Part shown: piece by piece, positions 33,780 through 44,930 of the stretch
How the letters are laid out: each line of letters starts with the position of its first letter
Numbering within the stretch: the first letter of the stretch is position 1
DNA from: Diphasiastrum complanatum
Taxonomy: Eukaryota; Streptophyta; Lycopodiopsida; Lycopodiales; Lycopodiaceae
DNA length: 64,000 bases
Assembly: GCA_029204225.1 (NCBI GenBank)
Contig: CM055110.1
Location: forward strand, 17,788,536 to 17,852,535
Reading direction: 5' to 3'
Translations under genes and position numbers: made by a program
Notes under the pieces: generated by a model
The model's database searches: none
Seen by the model: only the letters and a program-made list of their open reading frames with translations
What the model was told of the DNA's origin: nothing

Positions 33780-34216
33780 GCCACAGATGGAGCGATTCCA
33801 AAGATTCAAAAGGGCTACCCCAGAAGTGCAGATATCTCTTAGATGCTTTGAGGCGTTTAAACCTTACTTTGTCCAGAAACTAAAGGAGCGACACACTTGT
33901 TGTTGTGTGTACCATATTCAAATGATATATATTTTAAGGAGGTGTTTAATCATATGAGACAAAAAAATGTTCGGTCATCGTGGAAAGGATCATGTCTACG
34001 CATATTCCATCTACTACAAAATTCAAGAATCGAATATTTGCAAGGCAAACCAATATGTTTGTCCCAACATCAGTAATATGTGGGAATCACTTTTATGTGC
34101 AAAGCCTCCTAATTCAGAATAGCATACGAAAAAATGCAATTGTAGATTGGTCTGTTCGAAGCTTGATGTATATTGTAAAAAAGAAAAAGGTAGTTCTCTT
34201 CTTTTGTCAAACTTAG
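33780..34216 (+). pseudogene. Unknown Cys-rich protein fragment
   Basis: The plus strand encodes ERFQRFKRATPEVQISLRCF, then EAFKPYFVQKLKERHTCCCV followed by YHIQM (33787-33935). A stop and frame change follow, then ISNMWESLLCAKPPNS, HTKKCNCRLVCSKLDVYC and KKEKGSSLLLSNLDN (about 34065-34216). The spaced Cys/His residues look like a metal-binding module. I do not recognise a named family, though I associate the 'TCCCxYH' motif with uncharacterised proteins of seed-free plants and some invertebrates. It lies 130 bases beyond the copia scrap that truncates the MASS-type gene, on the same strand, so it could be a downstream exon of that unit or an independent fragment. Confidence 0.4.
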
Positions 34217-34255
34217 ACAATTGTGTCACACCGGACTTTTAATTGAAGGCAATGG

Positions 34256-34964
34256 TGATATTTAGAAAATTGGTGACATTACCTTCCGACGTTGTTTTTT
34301 CTATTTCTAGAAAGTCCAAGGGGTAAATCCAAAAAGGGTTATCAGAAGTTCTCAATTATGTTTTGTCCATGAAAAGTTCAATAGTTGGGTTATTGATGAA
34401 ACATATGTCATCAATGTATCTGAAAGAGTGTAAAAAATTGTTCATAAAAGTGGTAAGGCCTAGTCTGGCAAGTCTCTTAATAAATTGCGCTTCAAAGAAG
34501 GATAGGTACCAATTACACCAGGTCGGTGAGCATGAAAAACCCATGGGTATGCCACGTATTTGTTTCTAGATTTTATTTCCTAGTCTGACGATACAGTTAT
34601 CGATCAAAAAATCATTCCATAAGTAGAGTAGATTTATATCAAGAGTATGCCAGTTGTCTGATCGTTTTTTGCCCCATGACCATTTAAACATATCTCGTGA
34701 ATGATCCCATTTGTAATACAATAGGTCATGTTTGGAATGTTTGAAAGCATATTTAATGGCGTTTTTCATAATCGTTTTTAGTCCTTCTGGACCATCTAAG
34801 GGTATGTTCTCATAGCATTTTGAAATATCTGCAACCCATACATTGGTGATCAAGGATGGTAGGTTTAGATAGAAGCCCATAGATGACTCACATTGCCAAT
34901 GTAGTATAGTACCTACTCTTAGGATACTCTTGTATGTATTAGCCTTAAGGCTTGCACCTTCCAT
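34256..34964 (-). pseudogene. Non-LTR-type reverse transcriptase with YIDD box
   Basis: The minus strand carries RT motifs in order. ADISKCYENIPL (first catalytic Asp near 34828) is followed by a long spacer. After one TAG stop come GIPMGFSCSPTWCNWYL (about 34550-34500) and FEAQFIKRL, then FRYIDDICFINN with the YIDD catalytic pair at 34418-34407. The hydrophobic DFLEIEK and FLNITI motifs follow before 34260. The set differs from copia (YVDD, KQAPRAW) and gypsy (FLDDILVYS). It resembles the Penelope-like/telomerase-related grouping more than L1-type LINEs, but I cannot fix the clade without a tree. Two frames and at least one internal stop indicate a dead copy. No endonuclease domain is visible. 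Confidence 0.6.
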
Positions 34965-35199
34965 GAGAAATGGTGACAGAAGATGTGTTTACCAAGGCAT
35001 TGAGTATTAATGCACACAACAAATTTTGTGCATTGCTTAGTCTGAAGATCAATGCATTCACGTATCCAGATTAAAGAAGGGTGTTGGATTTATCTCCTCT
35101 ACTCTTCTAAATTCCATGTTAATCTAGTTCCATTCATAACGGTGCAAATTTACATGCATTATCGCACAACTCTATTACTGAAGACAAGCAAGAGAATGG

Positions 35200-35370
35200 T
35201 AGCCCGACTTGTCAGGGTTGGATGACTTATCGATGAAGCTCGACTTGGCCGACATATCAAGGAGTCTGACTTATCGACTCTCTGGACTAGTCGACTTGTC
35301 CGACTTATCAGGAGGTCTGACTTGTTGACTACCCAACTTGATTGGCCACAACAGCGACTTGCTTGACATC
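35200..35370. repeat. Short degenerate GACTTATCGA / TCGACTTG repeats
   Basis: About 170 bases with recurring words GACTTATCGA, CTCGACTTG, TCCGACTTATCAGGAGGTCTGA. Frames through it are repetitive Ser/Arg strings and are not taken as genes. Confidence 0.5.
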
Positions 35371-35679
35371 CGAATAGTCGAAGCCTCCTCACACTCACCT
35401 CCTGTACTGTGCAAATGACTTGGACAATGACAGCAACAGCCATGATCTCCTACAGACAACACAACAGCTCCATGCCATCTTTTTGTACACTCATCTACAC
35501 AAATGTAAATTGGGAATAATTCGACTATTGCTTCCACGCAATAGTAGAATCATTCTGATCCAATTGTCGATCCTCAAAGTCCATTCCCTAGCAGTTTGGT
35601 ACTGTCATTCCATAGTCATTATGTTCGTTTGAGAGTGTGTCTCCATTTTTGCAACAATATCTAACATTACAATCATAAA

Positions 35680-36478
35680 CATACTAAATCTGCATTAATC
35701 CACAAAACAAAAAACAAGAAGCTATTCTACAACATTTCAGAAGTTCAAGAATCAAGAAACCAACTAGTCTTTTGATTCTTGGACATCCCAAGAACATCAA
35801 GAACAGGGTTGTAAGGGGATATGCAAGAATTACATCACAAAGCTAGCCTATTTAGTTTATCTAAATGCTAATTACTACATTAATCCACGAACAAGAAAGG
35901 AAATCTAATCCACTCTAGAAAAGCAGGAAAACTAATCCACTCTACTATCCACAATCACACACAAAGGATGGAAAGACATGATTATAGGAACATCACTCAA
36001 GAAAACCGCCATGATCAAGGAGCTTAGTGTTGTATCGAACTTGTGGAGGCTCTTCTCATTTGGACATGGAGTAGATACAATGCATAAAAAGCTCCTCTTC
36101 TCAAAGAGGGAGTCTCTTAAATAAGCAAGAGAGCTCCTTAGGTGTCCTAGTGGCATTCCCACATTACACAAATTACAAGTGGAATAATGCTCTCCATTAA
36201 AGGTCACCATCAAAAGGTGGCTCACTCTACTTTCTTTAAGAAGGGTCTACTTGCATTTATTACTTTGCCTAGAAATACTAGTTCCTACATGGTGATTCCA
36301 TCTTCCAGGATTCAGCATGAGGCTTACACAGTTCTTGCTTGTCATTCCTAACTAGCATTTCTCGGCTCTCATACTTGGCTCTCGGGCTTCGTTAGTCTCA
36401 TTTTCTCAGAGACCTCTTCGGTCTAAAGTGAGAGGTGCTCTTGGTTGTATCTTGGGAATTTGTCAGAATCAGCCAACA
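35680..36478 (-). repeat. Copia-type LTR, copy 1
   Basis: TGTTGGCTGATTCTGAC starts at 36478 on the minus strand, and the whole block is similar to the LTR at about 43145-43882. A purine-rich AGGGGTGGGATGA precedes it, as a polypurine tract would precede a 3' LTR, but no RNase H follows upstream. The distal boundary (about 35680, near CATAAACATACTAAA) is approximate. Confidence 0.65.
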
Positions 36479-36479
36479 T

Positions 36480-38820
36480 CATCCCACCCCTAATGTGTTG
36501 CAGGACCCACTGCAGCTCATATTGGAAGATGTCGCTCTACTTTGCATTGGCATTATCGATTGTCACTTGGAAAAGCTTAGATCCTCGTTCGCTTGCATAA
36601 AATCAAGTGTTTATTGCTGCCGGTATTTATCACAAAAACTGTTTTCTCAAATTGCCGCAATGCAATCAGAATGTCTTATTGCTATAAGTGGTTGACATTC
36701 TCAAAATTTGGAGAGCTCCTAGTAGCTTCACAACTTGCATGCCTAAGTGCATCCCTCGTGTCTTTTTTTTATCTCTTGTATCTGCCATTGACAGTTTTAT
36801 CTTTGGTTTCTTGGCATGTACTAACTTTTGGGAGGACCATATCCTCCATATTGCTTTTGGGTGTTTCTGCAGTTCTTTTTTAAGTTAAATTCCAATCTCA
36901 AGGAAAACCTTCGATCTGTAGGTTGCACAAACTTCGATTATTAGTCTCCAGGGGATGGACTCATCATAAAAAATTTGGTAGTACGAACAGATTTGGATGG
37001 ACGGTTTGGTAATGGTAAGGAAACATGATGAAGGCTTGGTGGAAGGGTGAAGGAACTGATAGCTCTTTAGTTGCAGCCTTGGACTCTTGCAATGTCGAAC
37101 TTCGACCACCACTCGCTGGGTGAAGAGCTCGCTTTATTTTGTAGGTTCACGATTGTCTTCATCTTTCTTTTTCTACAGCTCTTTCTTTTGATCCATTACT
37201 TGCGGATCTCTTCGGGTTTCATAGGAGGGGATTCAACTACCATTGCTCTAGAGAGTTTTTTTTTATCAAGATTGCTCTGACTCAACTATTGGTTAAGTTT
37301 TGTCCTTTCCTCCTCAGCTTATTGGATCTTTCTCTTTATTTCTTCTAGCTGATTTGTCTGCTTCTTAGATCTTTTCTGGCTGATCAACCATTGTAGGTGG
37401 TAGTTGGTCTTCACAAGACATTTGCAACGATCTATCAGCTGCTTCGGTAAGACTATCAAAAAATAAGAATTTCTCATAAGAATAGTGAACTGATGATAAA
37501 CAAATAGATGGAAGGAAGGGTGGTGATGGTGGTGACAACGGTAGCTGGTGTGAGCGATAGGCATGAGAATGGGTGCAGAAGTATGGCAAGAGGCTGGTTG
37601 AAGAAGGAGACTGATTTCCCAATACTTGTGTTTTTCTTTTTTGAAGAATCTTTGTCATGACTGAGATACTTCTTCGGATTGAGTTGCTTTGGATTGCCCA
37701 TCTGCCTTTTTAGCCTTGTCATTATCGTCTTTGGTTTTGTGACCTTGGTTGTCGATCTTGTTGATGGTGTTGCTGGCAATGTGGCTGCTCCAAAGGATGC
37801 CTGCAAATCCACTCTCTCCCCCCCAAAAAAATCTGTTGGTGGGGATGTTGTTGCTGGCAACTATTCATGCTCAAGGTTGGATCAGCGTGTGGAACACATA
37901 GTTGAAACACGTTGAACATGCGACTGGACTAAAGATTGAACAAATTTGAGCTAAATTTGTCTCGATCTTGCTATAGTTGGATCGAAGATGAATATGATGA
38001 CGAGATACAAGAATCGGCTCTAAAGTGATAGGTATTTTTCAAATTTTAAGGATGTGCAAATATCCTAAGCTCTGTACAAGGTGATCTGAAGATGGATAGA
38101 TGAATGAAGATGTGTTCTTGATATGCTCTACGGAAGACTCTCATGCAGTAGCTATTTCGCATGCAAAAATCAATCACACAAAAGGGATGAAGAGGAACAA
38201 GGAAATAAACAAACTATACAAAGAGTGAGAACTGTATGGCACTTGTCAAACAAAACGTTCATTCATCAACATTGATAATGCACCTTGACAATTGCAACGT
38301 CCCATTGGTTTTGTAGAGTAATCAAACTTACTCTAATATGTCCTTGTCAAAAATAAGACAGGGTTGGTGACACTAAATCGACTATCTCTGATAGCAGATA
38401 TTGTAAGATAGGACTTGAAATGCATAGAATGATAAGATACTATTCTCATTAGTATCTTTCAATTCATGAGATTCATAAATGAATCTCTATTTAGATTTCC
38501 GATGTTTCAAAGTTGGTTCATGATATGCAATTAGTGGAAATCTCATCAGAAAGTGGATCGTCATATAGAACTGAGGTTGCAGGAGTGGAGATAAAATGTG
38601 AACTCGCTAGGGAGGTTGCTCTCGTTTGGGAATAGTAGCAAATGATGGAATATCAGTTTCTTCTTTGTCTTCCAAATTACTCAGTTTATATACCCTCTAT
38701 GTTTGATTATTGATATGGTAAATGGCGTAGTAATGTAGAAGTTCTCAAGGAACTTCTTGATTGAGCAGCAAGTTTAACTGTTGGTTGCTATGGTGCTTGT
38801 GTGGTGTTGTCGTGGTGATC
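36480..38820. other. No gene recognised
   Basis: Several 60-130-codon frames exist on both strands but none shows a motif or a plausible composition. Part of it may be internal sequence of the LTR element next door or of the gag element at 38.8-40.2 kb. Nothing further can be supported. Confidence 0.4.
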
Positions 38821-40172
38821 TTATCGTGATTCATAACTAACGTGGCGGGCAGGTAAGATCTTACTTGGTTGTTTTGGATAGTCTTTGAAACTATGTTTTC
38901 TGACACAGTCAGGACACTCGGCGTAGTACTTGGTCTTGACTGGACAATCAACCATGAAGTGGCCGGTTTCACCACAAATGAAACATCTGTTGTTCAATGG
39001 CCCTTGCGTAATGGCATAGCCATCTTGTATGGCTAGTGGTTTTGGACTTTCTGGTGGATAGTCGCGATAATGCAAGGAATGTCCAGATTGAGACGATTGT
39101 TCTTCATATTGTTGGATTGTATGTGCTTGGATAGGCTGATACAAAGGACAAACATCAGTAGGATGCGTAGCCCAGTAGTGTGAGCACCATATGGATTTGT
39201 GTCTATAAGGTACTTGTGTAGGGTTTGGCTGACCAGGCATACTGCGTTGGATAGACTTCAGGGTATTTTAAAACTCAGTGGTGAGTTTCTCCATCTGTAG
39301 TTGGTGTTGCTTATTAAGCAACTCCAATTGAAATTTCCAAAGCTGATCTTGGATATCCTGATCGGCTTCGACTCATGGATAGGAGCACAATGTGCTCTCC
39401 TTTCCTTGGATTCATCAACATCTAATCCTTTGTCTTCTTTTTTGATGGCATCAAACATAGCTAATTTTAGGCTCGTATAGTCATCATTGGATTTAAGCTC
39501 GCGTCTGATCCATCTTGGAAGGCCAACTAAAAACCAGATGATGAGCATCTGGTCGGAGTGTTGTTCTTGTACTTGACTCTTGAGGTGCTTGACTCTCTCG
39601 ATATAGTCTTGTACACGTTCGTCATTTGTCATCTTGATGTTACTCAATTTGACAAAAGGACTCTCTATCAAACGAAAGGGCTTAAAACACTTGATAAAGG
39701 ACTCTTTCAGATAAGACCAATCCAATGTATCTTCACGATCAAGGTTAAAAAACCAGTCATGTGCTTTATCGATCATGGTTACAAAAAACAATTGGACCAT
39801 AGCGTCGGGAGATGTTTCGCCATAAACGTCACACACATTCTCAAAGATTTGCAAGAATCTTGGAGGATCCGGACTACCATCAAACTTGGGTAGATCCAAC
39901 TTAGGTGTACGTCTCTCAATATGAGTTTCGTGAGTGGCAGAAGCTTCATTCAGGTGTGTCCTAGCGTGTGATGTTTCAACACTGTGAACATGGGTTTGTG
40001 CTCTTGAAGACTCGGCTCTATCAGATTTTTGTCTCTCGAATGGGTTTGTGGATGGCTCATGTATTTGACACCGCATTTGGTAGAACCTATGACATCTGAT
40101 TTGTTCAGCTATAGGAGGTGTCATCTCGTATGGATAATCATCAGGGATATGAGGAGCAGTAGGTTGGTCCAT
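38821..40172 (-). pseudogene. Ty3-gypsy-type gag with zinc knuckle
   Basis: ATG at 40172 opens MDQPTAPHIPDDYPYEMTP, giving a 304-residue frame to 39258. The central capsid domain has the retrotransposon-gag pattern: LDLPKFDGSPDPPRFLQIFE, AHDWFFNLDREDTLDWSYLK, FIKCFKPFR and GLPRWIRREL. A frame break near 39260 leads to a second frame (39240-38821) with CFICGETGHFMVDCP, a C-X2-C-X4-H-X4-C knuckle, and a further CPDCVRKHSF cluster. This is the most intact gag of the window. Protease or RT is not found downstream (below 38.8 kb), so it is a truncated or gag-only element. A repeat field rich in GAAGGTCG words lies upstream. Confidence 0.75.
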
Positions 40173-40199
40173 TGTGCACTATTGTGTATTGTTCTGTTT

Positions 40200-41000
40200 T
40201 GTATGAGTTTTTGGTGTTTTTGGATTTTTTAGGGTTTTTGATTTTTAGGGTTTTTTTTTTCTTTTAATTGCGAGTTTCGCAAAAATCTTGAAAAAACGTA
40301 ACAAATCCCGAAAACGAGAAAGTTCCAAAAAAACCAAAAAGCCTCTAGAATCCAGAAAATTTTGAAAATCAGAAATTCTCGAAAAACGAGAAAAATGTCA
40401 ACTTAAATAACAAAAAATTGAAAAACCCGAAGGTGTAAATAAAAAACAAAAAATGTGATGGTTTAGGATGGTTAAAAAAAGCAAAAAATGCGACGATTTA
40501 GGGTTGTGAAAATGCAAAAAAAGTGATAGTTTTAGGGTTCGAAAAAGCAAAAAAAGTGACAATAAAGGCTATGGCAAAAAAAGTGTAAAATACGACAATT
40601 TAGGGTTTGAAAAAGTGCGAGAAATGTGAAGGTGGCGAAATCCCAAAAAAAGCGAAAAAGTGACAGTTTAGGGGTATGGCAAAAAAGCAAAAATACGACA
40701 TTTTAGGGTTATGGTAATGCAAAAAACGTGATAGTTGTAGGGCTTAGGATTAAAAATCAAAAAATGCAACAATTTAGGGTGTGGTAAAAAAGTGAAAAAT
40801 GCGAACGTGGCGAAAACAGCAAAGGCAAAAAAAGTGAAGGCAAAAAAGGCAAAGGCGAAAAATGCGAACGATGAAAACAACGATGTCGAAAAAAACGAAG
40901 GTCGAAAAAAACGTGAAGGTCGAAAAAAACAAAGGTCGAACAAAAAGTTAAGGTAAAAAAAAAAACGCGAAGAAAATTGAAAAAAAAGTGGAAACAAAAA
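40200..41000. repeat. Degenerate ~35-base repeat field with TTTAGGG words
   Basis: Purine-rich words such as GCAAAAAAAGTGA, AAATGCGACAATTTAGGG and GCGAAGGTCGAAAAAAAC recur irregularly. TTTAGGG or a near variant appears about eight times between 40225 and 40775. Reading frames here are simple-sequence artefacts (Phe/Arg/Ser strings). Confidence 0.6.
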
Positions 41001-41009
41001 ATGCTATAC

Positions 41010-42560
41010 GACGCGGTTGAGATTTTGAATTGGCAGACCCAGTCGAGATTTTAAGTGGTAGGACCCGATCAATTTTTGAGTGATTTTAGGTGCGGTCGAG
41101 ATGTTAAAGCCTTCTAGCTTGGTTGAGTTAGAAGGAATAAGAGTCGGTCCAGATCTGAAGTGGCTGACCTGGTCAAGATATGAAGTGGATGAGCTGGTTG
41201 AGATGCTAAGTGTCTTCCACGGTCGAGATCTGAGAGAACGTCCCGGTCGAGATTTGAAGTGCGGACCCGATCGAGATTGGGAATTGGCGGACCCTGACGA
41301 GATATGAGAGTTTTTCGACTCGGTCGAGATGTGAATCAATTGGACTTATCGAGATTGCATAATAATGACTCGGATGAGAACTGAATGATTGATTCACAAG
41401 GCTATTCAGTTGAGATTTTTTGAAGTCCGTATCTGGTTGTGATGGGATGACTCTGATCCAGTCAAGATTTTATGTGAGATGATCTAGTCGAGTTTGGAGT
41501 GGTCTGAATCCTGTTGAGATTTGACCTTGTATGGTCCGTCGGTCGAGATGTTCCAACAGACTCGTCGATCAAGATGGGAACAGAATGCTTCAGTCGAGAT
41601 GGGAATGGAGGGCGTCGGTTGAGATGGTAATGAAGTGTTTCGGTCGAGATCTAATGAAGGGCTTTGGTCGAGATCTAATGAAGAGCTTCAGTCGATATTT
41701 GATGAAGGGGCGTCGGTTGAGAGTTGATAAAGAGAAGGCTCGGTTGAGATCTGATGAAGAGACGTCGGTTGAGAGTTGATGAAGGAAAGGCTCGGTCGAG
41801 ATGGTGATGGAGGAGTTGGTCGAGTGTTGATGGAAATAATATTCGGTCGAGATGGTGATGGAGGTCCGACTCAGTTGAGATCTGAAGCTCAGACCCGGTC
41901 AAGATTGCAATCTCAGACTCGGTCAAGATCTCAAATGGGGAGTCATTGGTTTGAGAGTTGATGAAGCTCTAACTCGGTCGAGATTTGAAGCGCCTTTGGA
42001 CCCAATCAAGATTTAAAAATTCGATTCGATCAAGATTTGAAAGCTTTTTGGCTCGGTTGAGATCTGAAGGAGAGACGCGGGTGAGATTTCTCAAAGAAGA
42101 CATGGTTGAGATTTCAAATGCATGGCCCCCGGTTGAGGTTTGAAGTGCAGACCCGTCAAGATTTGGAACTGGCGAACCCGATCGAGATTTTAAGTGTCTT
42201 CCTCGGTCGAGCTTTGAGAGAACGTCCGGTCGAGGTTTGAAGTGCGGACCCATCAAGATTTGGAATTGGCGAACCCGATTGAGATTTTAAGTGTCTTCCT
42301 TGGTCGAGATTTGAGAGAACGCTCCGGTCAAGATTTGAAGTGTGGACTCGGTCGAGATTTGGAATTGGATGACCCGATCGAGATTTTAAGTGTCTTTCTC
42401 AGTCGAGATTTGAGAGAACATCCCGTCAAGATTTGAAGTGCGGACCCAGTCAAGATTTGGAATTGGCAAACCCGATCGAGATTTGGGAGTTTTCCGACTC
42501 GGTCGAGATTTTAGAAAACGCTCCGGTCGAGAGTGAGTCGAAAACTGACTCGGTCGAAAA
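41010..42560. repeat. CGGTCGAGATTTGA-type minisatellite with ~98-base higher-order unit
   Basis: About 1.5 kb of units of roughly 23-26 bases built on GGTCGAGATTTGAAGTG. Between 42130 and 42520 four different subunits form a higher-order repeat: the word TAAGTGTCTTCCT begins at about 42191, 42288 and 42387, i.e. every 97-99 bases. The 41.5-41.95 kb part is more irregular. Short frames on both strands (rich in Ser/Arg/Leu) are by-products. Confidence 0.8.
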
Positions 42561-43144
42561 TGAGGACAACGTGCTCGGTTGAGACGATGACGGAGGGAGG
42601 TGAAGAATTTGGGTAAACTGTGCATAGATGAGGATGTAGAAGGATATGAGCTTGTATGTAGGACGTGTGGAGGGTGGTTGCAGGTCATTCTGAGCTGTGA
42701 ACAGATCTTGAAATGTGCACGTTTCTTGGATGGATTTGATCAGGGGTAGTATTGCAACATTGATCATTTCAGAATGTGAGTGGACAAGCGGCAACGGGCC
42801 AAATGTTTATGATTCTCGGCTCTAGGAAATCAGTTGGCTTTTTCTTGTTCTTTTTTCTTGTTTCAAAATAGTTTTTCTTGTTACCAAGCTCGTTGGTCAT
42901 TTATTAGATGTTTTCTTGTTATTACAATGCCCAGATCAGACAGAATGATGATCTAGACATTGTAGTATTGTGTTGCCTCTTAGAGGACACTCAGATTGGT
43001 CACTCTTGAACTGGAGCACATGCATAAATGACCACAATCACCCAATCATGCATGCCAAAACGTTCAACCATCAAATCAACATGCAAATCCGTTGAACAAT
43101 GACTGAAATCCTACTCTAATTCTGAAAAAATAAATTTGAAATGA

Positions 43145-43882
43145 GATCCTAAACATACTAAACTTGCATTAATCCACAAAACAAGAAACAAGAAGCTAAT
43201 CTATGGCATTTTAAAAGTCCAAGAATCAAGAAACCAGCCAATTTTTTGATTCTTGGACATGCCAAGAACATCAAGAATAGGGTTGTAAGGGGATATTGCA
43301 AGAATTACATCACAAACCCAGCCTATTTAGTTTACCTAAATGTTGATTCCTACATTAATCCACAAACAAGAAATGAAATCTAATCCACTCTAGAAAGCAA
43401 AAAAACTAATCCACTCTATTATCCACAACCACACACAAAGGATGGAAGGGCATGATCATAGGAGCATCACTCAAGAAAACCACCATGATCAAGGAGCTTA
43501 GTGTTGTATCAAACTCATGGAGGCTCTTCTCATTTAGACATGGAGTAGATACAATGCATAAAAGGCTCCTCTTCTCAAAGAGGGCTTAAATAAGCAAGAG
43601 AGCTCCTTAGTTGGCATTCTAAGGGCATTCCCACATTACACAAATTACAAGTGGAGTAATGCTCTCCACTAGAGGTCACTATCAAAAGGTGGCTCATTCT
43701 ACTTTCTTGAAGAGAGGTCTACTTGCATTTACACAATTCTTGTTTGTCATTCCTAACTAGCATTTCTCGGCTCTCAGTCTTCGTTAGTCTCGTTTTCTCA
43801 GAGATCTCTTCGGTCTAATGTGAGAGGTGCTCTTTGTTAGCTCTGGTTAAGTATCTTGGGGATTCGTTAGAATCAGCCAACA
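43145..43882 (-). repeat. 3' LTR of a copia element, copy 2
   Basis: TGTTGGCTGATTCTAACG starts at 43882, immediately after the RNase H end (NLMNIVK). Strong similarity to 35680-36478 in the same orientation, with small indels. The distal end near 43145 is approximate because no primer site or target duplication was found. Confidence 0.75.
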
Positions 43883-44930
43883 CTTGACAATATTCATCAA
43901 GTTTAACAAGTTGAAAGACTTTTGGTGCTTGATCTTGGGAAGAGATTTGGTGAATATGTCTGCAACCATTTCTATTGCGTAGTAGTATTGAAGAATGACT
44001 TGTCCTGAGAAAAAATTTTCCCTAATAAAATGATATTGGATTTTAGTATCCTTAGACCTGCCATGAAATCTGGGATTCAGAGACAATGAAATACAACTGA
44101 TATTGTCACACAGAATGGCGGTAGCATTAAACTGAGTGTGATGCAGATCATGAAATAGTAGTCTGATCCATATAGTTTCTTTTGAAGCTTGGCATGCTGC
44201 GATGTATTACGCTTTGATTGAAGAGAGCGAAAAGGATTTCTGCTTTCTTGAGTTCCATGAGATTAGTCCCTCTGCCAAAAAGAAATAGAACTTGGAAGTG
44301 GATTTTTGGTTGAGGCATTTCCTCCCCAATTTGAGTCGGAGTAGCCTTGAAGAACCATTGGATCGATAACATTTCCATCATAGCATAAAACATGATCTAG
44401 ACTTCATTGAATATATCTCATAACTCTCTTTAATGCTTTCCAATGTAAAATTCTAGGATTAGATATGTATTGACTTAGTGTGCTAACAATGTATGCTAAA
44501 ATCCAGTCTGGTGCAAAGCATGGCATACATCAAAGATCCTATAAGTGTATGATAAGGGTACTTTGCTAAGTGAAGTACTTCACTTTATCTGCACAAGAAC
44601 GTTTAGCCAATGTTATAGCTGGATCCATTGAAGTATCAATCGGTTTGCAATCGGACATATGAAACTTTTCTAGAATGGATTCTAGATATTTTTGCTGGCT
44701 AATATAGACTTTCTTATGCAATCTATCTCCAATGATGTCTATTCCTAACAATGATTGAATAGTGCCTAGATCAGTCATGTCAAACTCTTTTGACAGATCA
44801 CTCTTAGTAGTGTGCAACAACGATGTGTCGTTAGACAAAATAAATGCATCATCTACGTATAGAGCTATATGCACTGAATTGACACCTATGAATTTGGAAT
44901 AAGCATTACAGTCAGCTGACTTGTTTGAAG
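43883..44930 (-). pseudogene. Ty1-copia RT C-terminal part and RNase H
   Basis: The minus strand shows IALYVDDAFILSND (catalytic YVDD at about 44855), TDLGTIQSLLGIDI, QQKYLESILEKFHMSDCKP and STSMDP-like sequence to about 44570. Degraded RNase H follows (44393-44148), ending with VADIFTKSLPKIKHQKSFNLL (about 43990-43920) just before the 3' LTR. The N-terminal part of RT, integrase and gag are absent: at about 44930 the frame passes into sequence of a gypsy element. Confidence 0.8.

Noticed and set aside
37474-37860. Lys/Thr/Ser-rich minus-strand frame
   Set aside because: No conserved motif, no neighbouring gene signals, and overlapping frames of similar length on both strands.
40200-40780. 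Telomere or interstitial telomeric array
   Set aside because: TTTAGGG words are separated by unrelated A-rich spacers; there is no contiguous array.
41004-42794. Several 60-115-codon frames on both strands
   Set aside because: They arise from the CGGTCGAGAT minisatellite and have repeat-driven composition.
35680-43882. The two similar LTRs as the ends of one element
   Set aside because: Both appear to be 3' LTRs: each is preceded by a polypurine tract or RNase H end on its upstream side and neither shows a primer-binding site. The 7 kb between them holds unrelated gag and minisatellite.
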